Origin: Janthinobacterium sp. CG3
GTDB taxonomy: Bacteria > Pseudomonadota > Gammaproteobacteria > Burkholderiales > Burkholderiaceae_D
DNA length: 64,000 bases
Reading direction: 5' to 3'
Assembly: GCF_000344615.1 (NCBI RefSeq)
Contig: NZ_KB467824.1
Span: forward strand, 170,445 to 234,444
The notes beneath the pieces are model-generated. The model did not search any database and had not been told where the DNA came from. It saw nothing but the letters and a program-made list of their open reading frames with translations. Shown piece after piece: positions 30,914 to 40,813 of the stretch. Position 1 is the first letter of the stretch; each line of letters begins with the position of its first letter. A program made the translations under genes and the position numbers.

Positions 30914-31850
30914 GACAGGGATACCAATGAATTCAGAGTGGGCAGAACAGCCGCAGTCCCAGGGCAACCTGGGGGCGCCCGGAGCGCAATTGAAGGCGCA
31001 GCGCGAAGCCATGGGTTGGACCGTCGAAAACGTGGCCGACCAGCTCAAGCTGGCGCCGCGCCAAGTGGTCGCGCTGGAAGAGGGCGACTTCGCTTCGCTG
31101 CCGAACCTGGCCGTGGTGCGCGGCTTCGTGCGCGCCTACGCCAAGGTGGTCAAGCTGGACCCGGTGCCGCTGGTGGCGATGATCGACGTCAATCCGACCC
31201 CCAGCGCCGAAGCGGCGCCGGCGCGACGCGAGATTTCCGCCTCGTTCTCCGAGGCGCGCTTCCCGTCGATGACGCAGCGTTCGTCGACCAAACCGACCGT
31301 GTGGATCGTCGCGGCGGTGGCCGCGGCGGTGGCCGCCGCGCTGCTGGCCTACAAGTTCGGCTATATCTCGCCGGCCATGTTCGCGCAGTCCGACAAGGCC
31401 GCCGCGCCGGTCGCCGCCAGCGCCCCCGCGCCGGTCGGCACCGCGCCGGTGGAAACCACCTTGATAAAACCGGGGCAGGAACTGGCGCCGCTGCAAACGA
31501 CGTCGGTGCCGCTAATTTCGGTGCCCGGCCCGGCCAACCCGACGGCGCCCGCGCCGGCCTCCGCCGGCACGCCGACGCCGGCCGTCGACGCCGCCGCCCC
31601 GGCCGCCACCGCCAACGCGCTGGTGCTGACCGTGGCGCAGGATTCCTGGGTCGACATCCGCCGCGCCAGCGGTGGCGCGCCGCTGATTTCGCGCATCGTC
31701 AAGGCGGGCGGCACGGAAACATTCAACATCACCGAGCCGGTGCAACTGGTGGTCGGCAAGCCGGCCGGCGTCGAGGCCAAGCTGCGCGGCGCCAAGCTGG
31801 AACTGACGCCGGTGCCGGGTGGTACCACTTCACGTTTAAACATTCAATAA
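30906..31850 (+). CDS. rodZ: RodZ-like cytoskeletal protein (HTH domain, TM, DUF4115)
   Basis: Single-pass inner-membrane protein linking MreB to the cell-elongation machinery. 314 aa. The N-terminal HTH_25 domain ([47 protein letters not shown]) is cytoplasmic. One membrane helix lies at about 130-153 ([20 protein letters not shown]). An Ala/Pro/Thr-rich periplasmic linker leads to the C-terminal DUF4115 domain ([37 protein letters not shown]). ATG at 30906 overlaps the pilW end; ATG at 30927 is an alternative. Confidence 0.93.
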   Translation: MSETGIPMNSEWAEQPQSQGNLGAPGAQLKAQREAMGWTVENVADQLKLAPRQVVALEEGDFASLPNLAVVRGFVRAYAKVVKLDPVPLVAMIDVNPTPSAEAAPARREISASFSEARFPSMTQRSSTKPTVWIVAAVAAAVAAALLAYKFGYISPAMFAQSDKAAAPVAASAPAPVGTAPVETTLIKPGQELAPLQTTSVPLISVPGPANPTAPAPASAGTPTPAVDAAAPAATANALVLTVAQDSWVDIRRASGGAPLISRIVKAGGTETFNITEPVQLVVGKPAGVEAKLRGAKLELTPVPGGTTSRLNIQ

Positions 31851-31851
31851 T

Positions 31852-33108
31852 ATGTCCTCCTCGAATACAGCCATCGGATCGGGCCCGTCGGGCCGGCGCG
31901 ACAGCCGCAGCGTCTTGATCGCGCACGGCCAGCGCCGCATTGTCGTCGGCGGCGGCGCCCCCGTGGTGGTGCAGTCGATGACCAACACCGACACCGCCGA
32001 CGCCGTCGGCACGGCCATCCAGATCAAGGAGCTGGCCCGCGCCGGCTCGGAGCTGGTGCGCCTGACGGTGGACCGGCCCGAGGCCGCCGCCGCTGTGCCG
32101 TATATCCGCGAGCAGTTGGATAAAATGGGCATCGACGTGCCGCTGGTGGGCGACTTCCATTACAACGGCCACACGCTGTTGAACGACTACCCGGACTGCG
32201 CGCGCGCGCTGTCGAAGTACCGCATCAACCCCGGCAACGTCGGCAAGGGCGCCAAGCGCGACACCCAGTTCGCCCAGATGATCGAGGCCGCCTGCAAGTA
32301 CGGCAAGCCGGTGCGCATCGGCGTCAACTGGGGCAGCCTGGACCAGGCCTTGCTGGCCCGCATCATGGACCAGAACGCCATGCGCGCCGACCCCTGGACC
32401 GCGCAGGCGGTGATGTACGAGGCGCTGGTAACGTCGGCGGTGGAGAACGCCGTCCGCGCCGAGGAGCTGGGCCTGGCACGCGACCAGATCATCCTGTCGT
32501 GCAAGGTGTCGGGCGTGCAAGACCTGATCGCCGTGTACCGCGAGTTGGCGCGCCGCTGCGACTACCCGCTGCACCTGGGCCTGACCGAGGCCGGCATGGG
32601 CAGCAAGGGCATCGTCGCCTCGACGGCGGCGCTGTCGGTGCTGCTGCAAGAGGGCATCGGCGACACCATCCGCATTTCGCTGACGCCCGAGCCGGGCGGC
32701 GACCGCTGCAAGGAAGTCGTGGTGGCGCAGGAGATCCTGCAAACCATGGGCCTGCGCAAGTTCGCGCCGATGGTGATCGCCTGCCCGGGTTGCGGGCGCA
32801 CCACCTCGACCACCTTCCAGGAGCTGGCCGACAACATCCAGACCTATCTGCGCGAGCAGATGCCGGAATGGAAGAAGCTGTATCCGGGCGTGGAAGCGAT
32901 GAACGTCGCCGTGATGGGCTGCATCGTCAACGGCCCGGGCGAGTCGAAGCACGCCAACATCGGCATCAGCCTGCCGGGCACCGGCGAGTCGCCGGCCGCG
33001 CCGGTGTTCGTCGACGGCCAGAAAAGCGTGACCCTGCGCGGCGAGCGCATCGTCGAGGAATTCCAGGACATCGTGCTGGCGTACGTGAAGAGCCACTACG
33101 GAAAATAA
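31852..33108 (+). CDS. ispG: 4-hydroxy-3-methylbut-2-enyl diphosphate synthase (IspG)
   Basis: Iron-sulfur enzyme of the MEP isoprenoid pathway that reduces MEcPP to HMBPP. 418 aa, the two-domain bacterial form. Cluster ligands are Cys311 and Cys314 (ACPGCGRT) and Cys357 ([11 protein letters not shown]), with Glu364 as fourth ligand. The N-terminal barrel has [14 protein letters not shown] and [12 protein letters not shown]. It begins one base after the rodZ stop. A small inverted repeat lies between it and hisS. Confidence 0.97.
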   Translation: MSSSNTAIGSGPSGRRDSRSVLIAHGQRRIVVGGGAPVVVQSMTNTDTADAVGTAIQIKELARAGSELVRLTVDRPEAAAAVPYIREQLDKMGIDVPLVGDFHYNGHTLLNDYPDCARALSKYRINPGNVGKGAKRDTQFAQMIEAACKYGKPVRIGVNWGSLDQALLARIMDQNAMRADPWTAQAVMYEALVTSAVENAVRAEELGLARDQIILSCKVSGVQDLIAVYRELARRCDYPLHLGLTEAGMGSKGIVASTAALSVLLQEGIGDTIRISLTPEPGGDRCKEVVVAQEILQTMGLRKFAPMVIACPGCGRTTSTTFQELADNIQTYLREQMPEWKKLYPGVEAMNVAVMGCIVNGPGESKHANIGISLPGTGESPAAPVFVDGQKSVTLRGERIVEEFQDIVLAYVKSHYGK

Positions 33109-33145
33109 ACGCATCATGGCGCCGCGTGCGCCGGCTTCAACGTAG

Positions 33146-33173
33146 GTCGGGTTAGCCGAAGGCGCAACCCGAC
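33146..33173. repeat. GTCGGGTT..AACCCGAC inverted repeat
   Basis: An 8-bp arm pair with a 12-base centre, CGTAGGTCGGGTTAGC...GCAACCCGAC in form. This type of intergenic element is scattered through many proteobacterial genomes. A related one lies at 48050-48077. It sits between ispG and hisS with no T-run. Confidence 0.6.
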
Positions 33174-33211
33174 ACACGCGGCCCCACCGAACCACGGAAT
33201 AGAAGAACACT

Positions 33212-34564
33212 ATGTCAGAAAATAAAAAAGCAGAGAAAATCACCGGCGTCAAAGGCATGAACGACGTCTTGCCGGCCGACGCGCCGCTGTGGGAATTGTT
33301 CGAGAACACCGCCCAGTCGATCATGCAAAGCTACGGCTTCCAGCAGATCCGCACGCCGATCGTCGAAGAGACCAAGCTGTTCGCGCGCGCCATCGGCGCC
33401 GTCACCGACATCGTCGAAAAGGAAATGTACTCGTTTACCGATTCGATGAACGGCGACAACCTGACCTTGCGCCCCGAAGGCACCGCCGGCGTGGTGCGCG
33501 CCGTGGTCGAGCACAATCTGGTCTACGAAGGCCCGAAACGGCTGTGGTACAAGGGCCAGATGTTCCGCCACGAGCGCCCGCAAAAGGGCCGCTACCGCCA
33601 GTTCTACCAGTTCGGCGCGGAGGCGGTCGGCTTCACCGGCCCCGACATCGACGCCGAAATGATCATGCTGTGCCGCCGCCTGTGGGACGACCTGGGCCTG
33701 GAAAACATCCGTCTCGAACTGAACTCGATCGGCGACGCCGGCGAGCGCCTGCGCCACCGCGCCGACCTGATCGCCTACCTCGAAGGCCACGTGGACGTGC
33801 TCGACGAGGAGGCCAAGCGCCGCCTGCACAGCAATCCGCTGCGCATCCTCGACACCAAGAACCCGGCCATGCAGGAATTGGTCAACGCCGCGCCGAAGCT
33901 GCTCGACTACCTGGGCGCCGAATCGCTGGCCCACTTCGACGGCGTGCAGAAGATCTTGAACCACAACAACGTGCCGTTCACCATCAACCCGCGCCTGGTG
34001 CGCGGCCTGGACTACTACAACCGCACCGTGTTCGAATGGGTCAGCGACGCGCTCGGCTCGCAAGGCACCGTCTGCGCCGGCGGCCGCTACGACGGCATGG
34101 TGGAAATGTTCGGCGGCAAACCGACGCCGGCGGTCGGCTTCGCGATGGGCATCGAACGCCTGGTGCTGCTGATGAAAGCGGCCGGCGAACCGGAGCTGCC
34201 GGGCCAGTGCGACGTGTATATGGTGCACCAGGGCGAGGGCGCGCAACTGCAGGCTTTCGTGCTGGCCGAACGGATTCGCGATGCCGGCCTCGACGTTGTG
34301 CTACATTGCGCAGCTAGCAACGGCGGCGGCAGCTTCAAGACGCAGATGAAAAAAGCCGACGCCAGCGGCGCCGCCTTCGCCGTCATCCTCGGCGAAGACG
34401 AGGTGACGCAGCACGTGGCCAACGTCAAGGCGCTGCGCGCCTCCGACGAGGGTCAGCAGCAGAGCACGGTGCCGTTCGACCAGGTGGTCGACTTCCTGGT
34501 GGACCAGATCACCGGTTGCACCGACCCGAGCCACGACCACGGCCACACCCATTTTCACCATTGA
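33212..34564 (+). CDS. hisS: Histidyl-tRNA synthetase with His-rich C-terminal tail
   Basis: Class II aminoacyl-tRNA synthetase of 450 aa. Motif 1 region [15 protein letters not shown], motif 2 [20 protein letters not shown], the histidine-specific [16 protein letters not shown] and motif 3 [11 protein letters not shown] are all present. The anticodon-binding domain occupies the last ~120 residues. Unusually, the protein ends [13 protein letters not shown], six histidines in the last ten residues, beyond the end of the normal domain. ATG at 33212 is followed by a Lys/Glu-rich start ([11 protein letters not shown]). Confidence 0.97.
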   Translation: MSENKKAEKITGVKGMNDVLPADAPLWELFENTAQSIMQSYGFQQIRTPIVEETKLFARAIGAVTDIVEKEMYSFTDSMNGDNLTLRPEGTAGVVRAVVEHNLVYEGPKRLWYKGQMFRHERPQKGRYRQFYQFGAEAVGFTGPDIDAEMIMLCRRLWDDLGLENIRLELNSIGDAGERLRHRADLIAYLEGHVDVLDEEAKRRLHSNPLRILDTKNPAMQELVNAAPKLLDYLGAESLAHFDGVQKILNHNNVPFTINPRLVRGLDYYNRTVFEWVSDALGSQGTVCAGGRYDGMVEMFGGKPTPAVGFAMGIERLVLLMKAAGEPELPGQCDVYMVHQGEGAQLQAFVLAERIRDAGLDVVLHCAASNGGGSFKTQMKKADASGAAFAVILGEDEVTQHVANVKALRASDEGQQQSTVPFDQVVDFLVDQITGCTDPSHDHGHTHFHH

Positions 34565-34620
34565 TGTCTGAAATACGTTTTTTTCGCGCATTTTTTCGCT
34601 AACCATTACAACCGATACTC

Positions 34621-35274
34621 ATGGCATACGACCTCGAAGAACAAGAACAATTAGCTTCGCTTAAAGCGTGGTGGAACCAGTACGGCAACCTGACATCGTG
34701 GGTGCTGATCGTCGCCATGGGCTCGTACAGCGCCTGGACCGGCTGGAACTACTACCAGCGCAGCCAGTCCACCCAGGCTTCGCAGCTGTACGACGAAGTG
34801 CAGAACGCCGTCACCGCCAAGGACAACGCCAAGGTGCAGCGCGCCGCCGGCGACATGGAAAGCCGCTTCGGCCGCACCGCCTATGCGCAGATGAGCGCCC
34901 TGGCCGCGGCCAAGAGCGCCTACGAGGCGAAGGACTTGAAAGCGGCCAAGGCCCAGTTGCAATGGGTCGCCGAGCACGGCAACGAGGAATTCAAGGCGGT
35001 CGCGGCACTGCGCCTGGCCGGCGTGCTGCTCGACGAGAAAGCCTACGACGAGGCGCTGAAGGCGCTGGCGGGCGAACTGCCGGCGCAGTTCGCCGGCGCC
35101 GTGGCCGACCGCAAGGGCGACATCCTGGTGGCGCAGAACAAGCTGGTCGAGGCGCGCGCCGCCTACCTGGCCGCGCTGGCCGCGACCGACAAGAAGAACC
35201 CGGGCCGCCAGTTGATCGAAGTCAAGCTCGAAGCCATCGGCGGCAGCGTGCCAGAGACCAAGGCGGCCGCTTAA
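34621..35274 (+). CDS. YfgM-type ancillary SecYEG translocon subunit
   Basis: Inner-membrane TPR protein of 217 aa, homologous to E. coli YfgM, which works with PpiD at the Sec translocon. The cytoplasmic start (MAYDLEEQEQLASLKAWWNQYG) is the family signature. One membrane helix follows at about 24-45 (WVLIVAMGSYSAWTGWNYY). The periplasmic part has TPR-like pairs (KSAYEAKDLKAAKAQLQWVA, LRLAGVLLDEKAYDEALKAL). Position between hisS and bamB is the classic one. Confidence 0.92.
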   Translation: MAYDLEEQEQLASLKAWWNQYGNLTSWVLIVAMGSYSAWTGWNYYQRSQSTQASQLYDEVQNAVTAKDNAKVQRAAGDMESRFGRTAYAQMSALAAAKSAYEAKDLKAAKAQLQWVAEHGNEEFKAVAALRLAGVLLDEKAYDEALKALAGELPAQFAGAVADRKGDILVAQNKLVEARAAYLAALAATDKKNPGRQLIEVKLEAIGGSVPETKAAA

Positions 35275-35367
35275 GCGGCTGCGATACGGCCCGCGGCTGC
35301 GGCCGGCGGGTTGCGTGGCCCCGCCGCGGCGGGGCGTGCATTCATAGTAGAGATCAAGGTTAAACTT

Positions 35368-36513
35368 ATGCGTATCACCGAAAAGCTGGTTGGTCTGGGT
35401 CTGCTGGTTCTGGTGGCGGGCTGTTCCTCATTGAATCCGTTCGCCTCGAAACAGACGAAAAACCTGCCGGCCAAGCTGGTCGAGTTAAAATCGAGCATTG
35501 CCGTGCGCAACGTTTGGAAGCAGTCGATCGGCAAGGCCGGCGCGTATTCGTTCACGCCGGCGCTGGCCGGCGGCAGCCTGTACGTGGCCGCCAAGGACGG
35601 CGCCGTGGCGCGCCTGGACGCGGGCAGCGGACGCGAAGTGTGGCGCATCAAGGCCGGCGGCGAGCTAACCGCCGGCGTCGGCAGCGACGGCGCGGTGGTG
35701 GTGGTCGGCGGCGCCAAGGGCGTGGTACTGGCCTTCGACGCCGATGGCAAGCAGTTGTGGAAGCAGCAGGCGTCGAGCGAAATCCTGTCGGCCCCGGTGG
35801 TCGGCCAGGACGTCGTGGTGGTGCGCAGCGTCGACAACCGCATCGTCGCCTTCGACGCCAAGACCGGCGCCAAGAAATGGACCGTGCAGCGCACCACGCC
35901 GTCGCTGACCCTGCGCAACGCGCCGGGCATGGTGATCGGCGGCGACAACGTCTACGTGGCCCAGCCCGGCGGCAAACTGCTGGCGCTGACCCTGGCCGCC
36001 GGCGTGCCGCGCTGGGAGGCGGTGGTCGGCGAGCCGCGCGGCGCCACCGAGCTGGAACGCGTCACCGACATCGCCGGCACGCCGGTGCTGTTCGACAAGG
36101 ACGTTTGCGCGGTCTCGTACCAGGGCCGGGTCGCTTGCTTCGACGCCGCCACCGGCGTGCCGCGCTGGACCAAGGAACTCTCGTCCGACGTCGGCGTGGC
36201 CGTCGACCAGCGTTTTGTTTTCACCGCCGACGAGAAGGGCGCGCTCGCCGCGTTCAGTCGCGAAGGCGGCCAGAGCGCGTGGAAGAACGACGCGCTGGCC
36301 TACCGCCGCCTGTCGACCCCCTTGTCTTACGGTCGCGCGGTCGCGGTCGGCGATTTTGAAGGTTACATCCACTTCCTGTCACGGGAAGATGGCGCAGTAA
36401 TAGGTCGCGTCAGCACCGACGGCAGCCCGGTTATCTCGGTTCCCGTCGTCGCAGGCACGAATTTGATTTTTCAAACCCAATCAGGGACAGTGACCGCTCT
36501 CGCGGTCGAGTAA
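35368..36513 (+). CDS. bamB: Outer membrane protein assembly factor BamB
   Basis: Lipoprotein of the BAM complex that inserts beta-barrel proteins into the outer membrane. 381 aa. Lipobox LVAGC puts the lipidated residue at Cys19. The rest is an eight-bladed beta-propeller of PQQ-like repeats, for example [62 protein letters not shown] and [22 protein letters not shown] at 35368 starts the signal peptide. der follows after five bases. Confidence 0.95.
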   Translation: MRITEKLVGLGLLVLVAGCSSLNPFASKQTKNLPAKLVELKSSIAVRNVWKQSIGKAGAYSFTPALAGGSLYVAAKDGAVARLDAGSGREVWRIKAGGELTAGVGSDGAVVVVGGAKGVVLAFDADGKQLWKQQASSEILSAPVVGQDVVVVRSVDNRIVAFDAKTGAKKWTVQRTTPSLTLRNAPGMVIGGDNVYVAQPGGKLLALTLAAGVPRWEAVVGEPRGATELERVTDIAGTPVLFDKDVCAVSYQGRVACFDAATGVPRWTKELSSDVGVAVDQRFVFTADEKGALAAFSREGGQSAWKNDALAYRRLSTPLSYGRAVAVGDFEGYIHFLSREDGAVIGRVSTDGSPVISVPVVAGTNLIFQTQSGTVTALAVE

Positions 36514-36518
36514 TACAA

Positions 36519-37862
36519 ATGAAGCCGGTAATAGCACTAGTAGGTCGACCCAATGTTGGGAAATCGACTTTATTCAATCGTCTGACCCGCTCGCGCGACG
36601 CGCTGGTGGCCGACCTCCCTGGGTTGACGCGCGATCGTCACTATGGCGAAGGTCGGGTAGGCGAACGTCCCTTCCTGGTCATCGACACGGGCGGTTTCGA
36701 GCCCGTCGCCAAGGAAGGCATCATGCACCAGATGGCGCTGCAGACCAAGCAGGCCGTGGCCGAGGCCGACATCGTGATCTTCATCGTCGACGGCCGCCAG
36801 GGCCTGACGCCGCACGACAAGACCATCACCGACTTCCTGCGCAAGAGCGGCCGGCCGGTGATCCTGGTCGTCAACAAGGCCGAGGGCATGCGCTACACCG
36901 CCGTGGTGTCGGAGTTCTACGAGCTGGGCATGGGCGATCCGATCGCCATCTCCTCGGCCCACGGCGACGGCGTCACCGACATGATCGAAGAGGCGCTCAA
37001 CACCGCCTTCTCGCTGCGTCCGCAAGAGGCTGAAGAGCTCGACCCGGTCGCCCGCGGCATCAAGATCGCCATCGTCGGCCGGCCCAACGTCGGCAAGTCG
37101 ACGCTGGTCAACACCCTGCTGGGCGAAGAGCGCGTGATCGCCTTCGACATGCCGGGCACGACCCGCGACGCGATCGAGATCCCGTTCGAGCGCGACGGCC
37201 AGCAATACACGCTGATCGACACCGCCGGCATCCGCCGCCGCGGCAAGGTGTTCGAGGCGATCGAGAAATTCTCGGTCATCAAGACGCTGCAGTCGATCTC
37301 GGAAGCCAACGTGGTGGTGCTGCTGCTCGACGCGCAGCAGGACATCTCGGAGCAGGACGCGCACATCGCCGGCTTCGTGCTGGAAACCGGCCGCGCGCTG
37401 GTGGTGGCCGTCAACAAGTGGGACGGCCTGCAGTCGGACCAGCGCGACGAGATCAAGATCGACATCGACCGCAAGCTCGACTTCCTGTCCTTCGCCCAGA
37501 CCCATTTCATCTCGGCGCTGAAGGGCTCCGGCATCGCCCCGCTGATGAAGTCGCTCAACGCGGCCTACGCGGCCGCCATGTGCGACCTGTCGACGCCGAA
37601 GCTGACGCGCGCCTTGATCGAGGCGGTCGAGAAGCAGGAACCGCGGCGCAAGGGTTCGATCCGTCCGAAGCTGCGTTACGCGCACCAGGGCGGCATGAAC
37701 CCGCCGATCATTGTTATCCACGGCAACGCCCTGGACGCCGTCGGCGATCCGTACAAGCGTTACCTGGAGAAGCATTTCCGCGACACCTTCTCGCTGGTCG
37801 GCACGCCGCTGCGCATCGAGCTGCGCACCGGCAAGAACCCGTTCAATAAAACACAGAAATAG
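36519..37862 (+). CDS. der: Ribosome biogenesis GTPase Der (EngA)
   Basis: Double GTPase needed for 50S ribosomal subunit maturation. 447 aa. First G domain: [29 protein letters not shown]. Second G domain: [12 protein letters not shown] near residue 187, [22 protein letters not shown]. The C-terminal KH-like domain includes [18 protein letters not shown] and [23 protein letters not shown]. All G motifs are intact. A long hairpin lies in the gap to hfq. Confidence 0.97.
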   Translation: MKPVIALVGRPNVGKSTLFNRLTRSRDALVADLPGLTRDRHYGEGRVGERPFLVIDTGGFEPVAKEGIMHQMALQTKQAVAEADIVIFIVDGRQGLTPHDKTITDFLRKSGRPVILVVNKAEGMRYTAVVSEFYELGMGDPIAISSAHGDGVTDMIEEALNTAFSLRPQEAEELDPVARGIKIAIVGRPNVGKSTLVNTLLGEERVIAFDMPGTTRDAIEIPFERDGQQYTLIDTAGIRRRGKVFEAIEKFSVIKTLQSISEANVVVLLLDAQQDISEQDAHIAGFVLETGRALVVAVNKWDGLQSDQRDEIKIDIDRKLDFLSFAQTHFISALKGSGIAPLMKSLNAAYAAAMCDLSTPKLTRALIEAVEKQEPRRKGSIRPKLRYAHQGGMNPPIIVIHGNALDAVGDPYKRYLEKHFRDTFSLVGTPLRIELRTGKNPFNKTQK

Positions 37863-37905
37863 TCGCCGCCTGTGCGACGGACGGCGCCAAAACAGGTTAC
37901 AGTAG

Positions 37906-37945
37906 CCAATAAGCATCATTCTCTTTGCGGAGAATGATGCATTGG
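37906..37945 (+). promoter_or_regulatory. Long hairpin between der and hfq
   Basis: CCAAT, AA, GCATCATTCTC, a 6-base loop, GAGAATGATGC, ATTGG: 16 base pairs interrupted by two bulged bases. It has no T-run, so a simple terminator is unlikely. It lies 60 bases before hfq, where Hfq autoregulation or RNase processing of a der-hfq transcript could act. Confidence 0.6.
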
Positions 37946-38004
37946 CACTTGAAATCGGGCGAGTCGTCTCCAATTCTTAATTACAACAACATCACGGAGC
38001 TGTT

Positions 38005-38241
38005 ATGAGCAACAAAGGGCAACTGTTACAAGACCCATTCCTCAATGCATTACGCAAAGAGCATGTTCCTGTTTCTATCTACCTGGTCAACGGCATTAAA
38101 CTGCAGGGCCATATTGAATCATTCGATCAATACGTCGTCTTGCTGCGCAATACGGTCACGCAAATGGTGTACAAGCACGCCATTTCGACCGTGGTGCCGG
38201 CGCGCGCCGTCAATCTCAATATTGAAACCGAAGCGGAATAA
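38005..38241 (+). CDS. hfq: RNA chaperone Hfq
   Basis: Hexameric Sm-like protein that pairs small RNAs with mRNAs. 78 aa. The Sm1 motif ([29 protein letters not shown]) and Sm2 motif ([15 protein letters not shown]) are canonical. The C-terminal tail is short ([11 protein letters not shown]), as in other betaproteobacteria, compared with the longer E. coli tail. ACGGAG precedes the ATG. Order der-hfq-hflX-hflK-hflC is conserved. Confidence 0.98.
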   Translation: MSNKGQLLQDPFLNALRKEHVPVSIYLVNGIKLQGHIESFDQYVVLLRNTVTQMVYKHAISTVVPARAVNLNIETEAE

Positions 38242-38283
38242 GGCCTTGGGCCAAACTTTCCCCACCACCTGCCAGAATGCCGT

Positions 38284-39516
38284 ATGCGCGCAGCCTTAGT
38301 CGGAGTTGACTTCGGTCACGGTGATTTCACCGCCAGCGTCGAGGAATTGATGCTGCTGTCGCGTTCGGCCGGCGCGGACCCGATCACGACCATCACGGCC
38401 AAGCGGTCGAGCCCGGATTCGGCGTATTTCGTCGGCAGCGGCAAGGCCGGCGAGATCGCCGACGCGGTGGTCAATGACGGGCTTGAAATCGTCATTTTCA
38501 ACCACGCGCTGTCGCCGGCCCAGCAGCGCAACCTGGAAAAGCGCCTGAACATCCGGGTGCTCGACCGCACCAGCCTGATCCTCGACATCTTCGCCCAACG
38601 CGCCAAAAGCCACGAAGGCAAGCTGCAGGTCGAGCTGGCCCAGTTGCAGCATCTGGCCACCCGCCTGATCCGCGGCTGGACCCATCTGGAACGCCAGAAG
38701 GGCGGTATCGGCCTGCGCGGTCCCGGCGAAACCCAGCTCGAGACCGACCGCCGCCTGATCGGCGACCGCGTCAAGGCGCTGCGCGCGCGTCTGGAGAAGT
38801 TGCACAAGCAGCGCGAAACCCAGCGCCGCGCGCGCGGGCGCAGCCACACCTTCTCGGTGTCGCTGGTCGGCTACACCAACGCCGGCAAGTCGACGCTGTT
38901 CAACGCCGTCACCAAGGCCGGCGTGTACGTCGCCGACCAGCTGTTCGCCACGCTCGACACCACCTCGCGCCGGGTTTACCTGGGGCAGGACGTCGGCAAC
39001 GTGGTGATCTCGGACACGGTCGGCTTCGTGCGCGAACTGCCGCACCAACTGGTGGCGGCCTTCCGCGCCACGCTCGAAGAGACCATCCACGCCGACCTGC
39101 TGCTGCACGTCGTCGACGCGGCCTCGCCGGTGCGCATGGAGCAGATCGAACAGGTCAACCTGGTCTTGAAAGAGATCGGCGCCGACCACATTCCGCAGAT
39201 ACTGGTGTGGAACAAAATCGACGCCGCCGGCCTCGAACCGGCGGTCGAGCGCGACGAGGACGGCAAGCTGCACCGCGTCTTCATCAGCGCGCAGAAGGGC
39301 ATCGGCCTCGATTTGCTGCGCGCGGCGATCGTCGAGTCGGCCAAGGACGCGCCCGGTTCGGCCCACCTGTACCAGCAGCCGGACGACGAGCCGGCGCAGT
39401 ACCGGGGCGCGGACGAAGCGCCGGACGACGCGCAGGGCGACGCCAGTTCGGACCAGGCCTGCGAGGCTGATCCGACAGATAGTAATCCAACCAACATCCA
39501 TGCCGGAACACGATAG
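38284..39516 (+). CDS. hflX: Ribosome-associated GTPase HflX
   Basis: GTPase that binds the 50S subunit and rescues or splits stalled ribosomes under stress. 410 aa. The N-terminal glycine-rich nucleotide-binding half has AYFVGSGKAGEIAD and VLDRTSLILDIFAQRAKSHEGKLQVELAQL. GGIGLRGPGETQLETDRR follows. The G domain shows GYTNAGKSTLFN, the TLDTTSRR switch, SDTVGFVRELPHQLV and VWNKID. The acidic C-terminal tail (about 40 residues) is not conserved. Its end lies two bases before the hflK ATG at 39518. Confidence 0.96.
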   Translation: MRAALVGVDFGHGDFTASVEELMLLSRSAGADPITTITAKRSSPDSAYFVGSGKAGEIADAVVNDGLEIVIFNHALSPAQQRNLEKRLNIRVLDRTSLILDIFAQRAKSHEGKLQVELAQLQHLATRLIRGWTHLERQKGGIGLRGPGETQLETDRRLIGDRVKALRARLEKLHKQRETQRRARGRSHTFSVSLVGYTNAGKSTLFNAVTKAGVYVADQLFATLDTTSRRVYLGQDVGNVVISDTVGFVRELPHQLVAAFRATLEETIHADLLLHVVDAASPVRMEQIEQVNLVLKEIGADHIPQILVWNKIDAAGLEPAVERDEDGKLHRVFISAQKGIGLDLLRAAIVESAKDAPGSAHLYQQPDDEPAQYRGADEAPDDAQGDASSDQACEADPTDSNPTNIHAGTR

Positions 39517-39517
39517 T

Positions 39518-40813
39518 ATGCTTGTCTCCCTAAAGAAAAAAATCGGCTTGAAGCTGTCCCTGAACGATCCTCGCTGGGGTAATCGGAAGGACGACGCCAA
39601 CAAAGCCCAAGAGGGCAAAAAGCCCGGCGAAGGTCCGCCGGACCTGGACCAGTTGTGGCGCGACTTCACCAACCGCCTGAACACCTTTTTCGGCCAGAAG
39701 AACCGGCCCGACGGCGGCGGCAACAACGGTGGCGGTGGCGGCATGCTGCCCGACATGAAGGGGGCCGGCATCACCGTCGGCGTGGCCGCTTCGGTGGCGG
39801 CGCTGATCTGGCTCGCCAGCGGCGCCTTTATCGTGCAGGAGGGCCAGACCGGCGTGGTGCTGACGTTCGGCAAATACAGCCATTCGACGCCGGCCGGTTT
39901 CAACTGGCGCTGGCCGTACCCGTTTCAAAGCGACGAGACCGTCAACGTGTCGCAGGTGCGCACCGTCGAGGTGGGCTACCGCAAGTCGGTGCGCGACAAG
40001 CAGGCCAAGGAATCGCTGATGCTGACCGACGATGAAAACATCATCGACATCCAGTTCGCGGTGCAATACAAGCTCAAGGACCCGGTCGCCTGGTTGTTCA
40101 ACAACCGCGAACAGGAAGAGACCCTGCGCCAGGTCGCCGAGACCTCGATCCGCGAGATCGTCGGGCGCAGCAAGATGGACTTCGTGCTCTACGAGGGCCG
40201 CGAAAAAGTCGCCTTCGACACCCAGCAACTGATGCAGCACATCCTCGACCGCTACGCCGTCGGCGCCGTCGTCACCAACGTGACGATGCAGGCGGTGCAA
40301 CCGCCCGAGCAGGTGCAAACCGCGTTCGACGACGCCGTCAAGGCGGGCCAGGACCGCGAGCGCCAGAAAAACGAGGGCCAGGCCTACGCCAACCAGGTGG
40401 TGCCGGTGGCGCGCGGTAACGCCTTCCGCCTGCTGCAGGAAGCCGAAGCCTACCGCTCCATGGTCACGCAAAACGCCATCGGTAACGCCTCGCGCTTCCA
40501 GCAGGTGCTGGCCGAGTACCAGAAGGCGCCCGGCGTGACGCGCGACCGCATGTACCTGGAGACGATGCAGCAAATCTTCTCCAGCGCCAGCAAGGTCATG
40601 GTCGACGCGAAAAGCGGCAGCAACCTGCTGTACCTGCCGCTCGACAAGCTGATCGCCCAAAGCGCCGCCCAGGACGCCAGCGCAGCGGCGGCCAAGGCCG
40701 CGGCGACGCCGCAGGCCAGCACCGCGCTGCCGCCGGAATTGATACAAACAGTGGAAGGGTCGCGCCGCGACAGCCGTTCCCGGGAATCGTCGCGTGATCG
40801 GGAGAGCCGCTAA
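39518..40813 (+). CDS. hflK: FtsH protease modulator HflK
   Basis: SPFH-domain membrane protein forming the HflKC cage around FtsH. 431 aa. The N-terminal cytoplasmic part (LKKKIGLKLSLNDPRWG) has a Gly/Asn-rich stretch, then one membrane helix (ITVGVAASVAALIWLASGAFIV). The SPFH domain runs from VQEGQTGVVLTFGKYS to about residue 330, with RTVEVGYR and the coiled region AGQDRERQKNEGQAYANQVVP. ATG at 39518 gives the usual MLVSLKKKIG start; ATG at 39500 would overlap hflX. Its stop shares one base with the hflC start. Confidence 0.95.
   Translation: MLVSLKKKIGLKLSLNDPRWGNRKDDANKAQEGKKPGEGPPDLDQLWRDFTNRLNTFFGQKNRPDGGGNNGGGGGMLPDMKGAGITVGVAASVAALIWLASGAFIVQEGQTGVVLTFGKYSHSTPAGFNWRWPYPFQSDETVNVSQVRTVEVGYRKSVRDKQAKESLMLTDDENIIDIQFAVQYKLKDPVAWLFNNREQEETLRQVAETSIREIVGRSKMDFVLYEGREKVAFDTQQLMQHILDRYAVGAVVTNVTMQAVQPPEQVQTAFDDAVKAGQDRERQKNEGQAYANQVVPVARGNAFRLLQEAEAYRSMVTQNAIGNASRFQQVLAEYQKAPGVTRDRMYLETMQQIFSSASKVMVDAKSGSNLLYLPLDKLIAQSAAQDASAAAAKAAATPQASTALPPELIQTVEGSRRDSRSRESSRDRESR

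Noticed and set aside
37942-37960. TTGGCAC upstream of hfq as a sigma-54 minus-24 element
   Set aside because: The expected GC at the minus-12 position is absent at the correct spacing.
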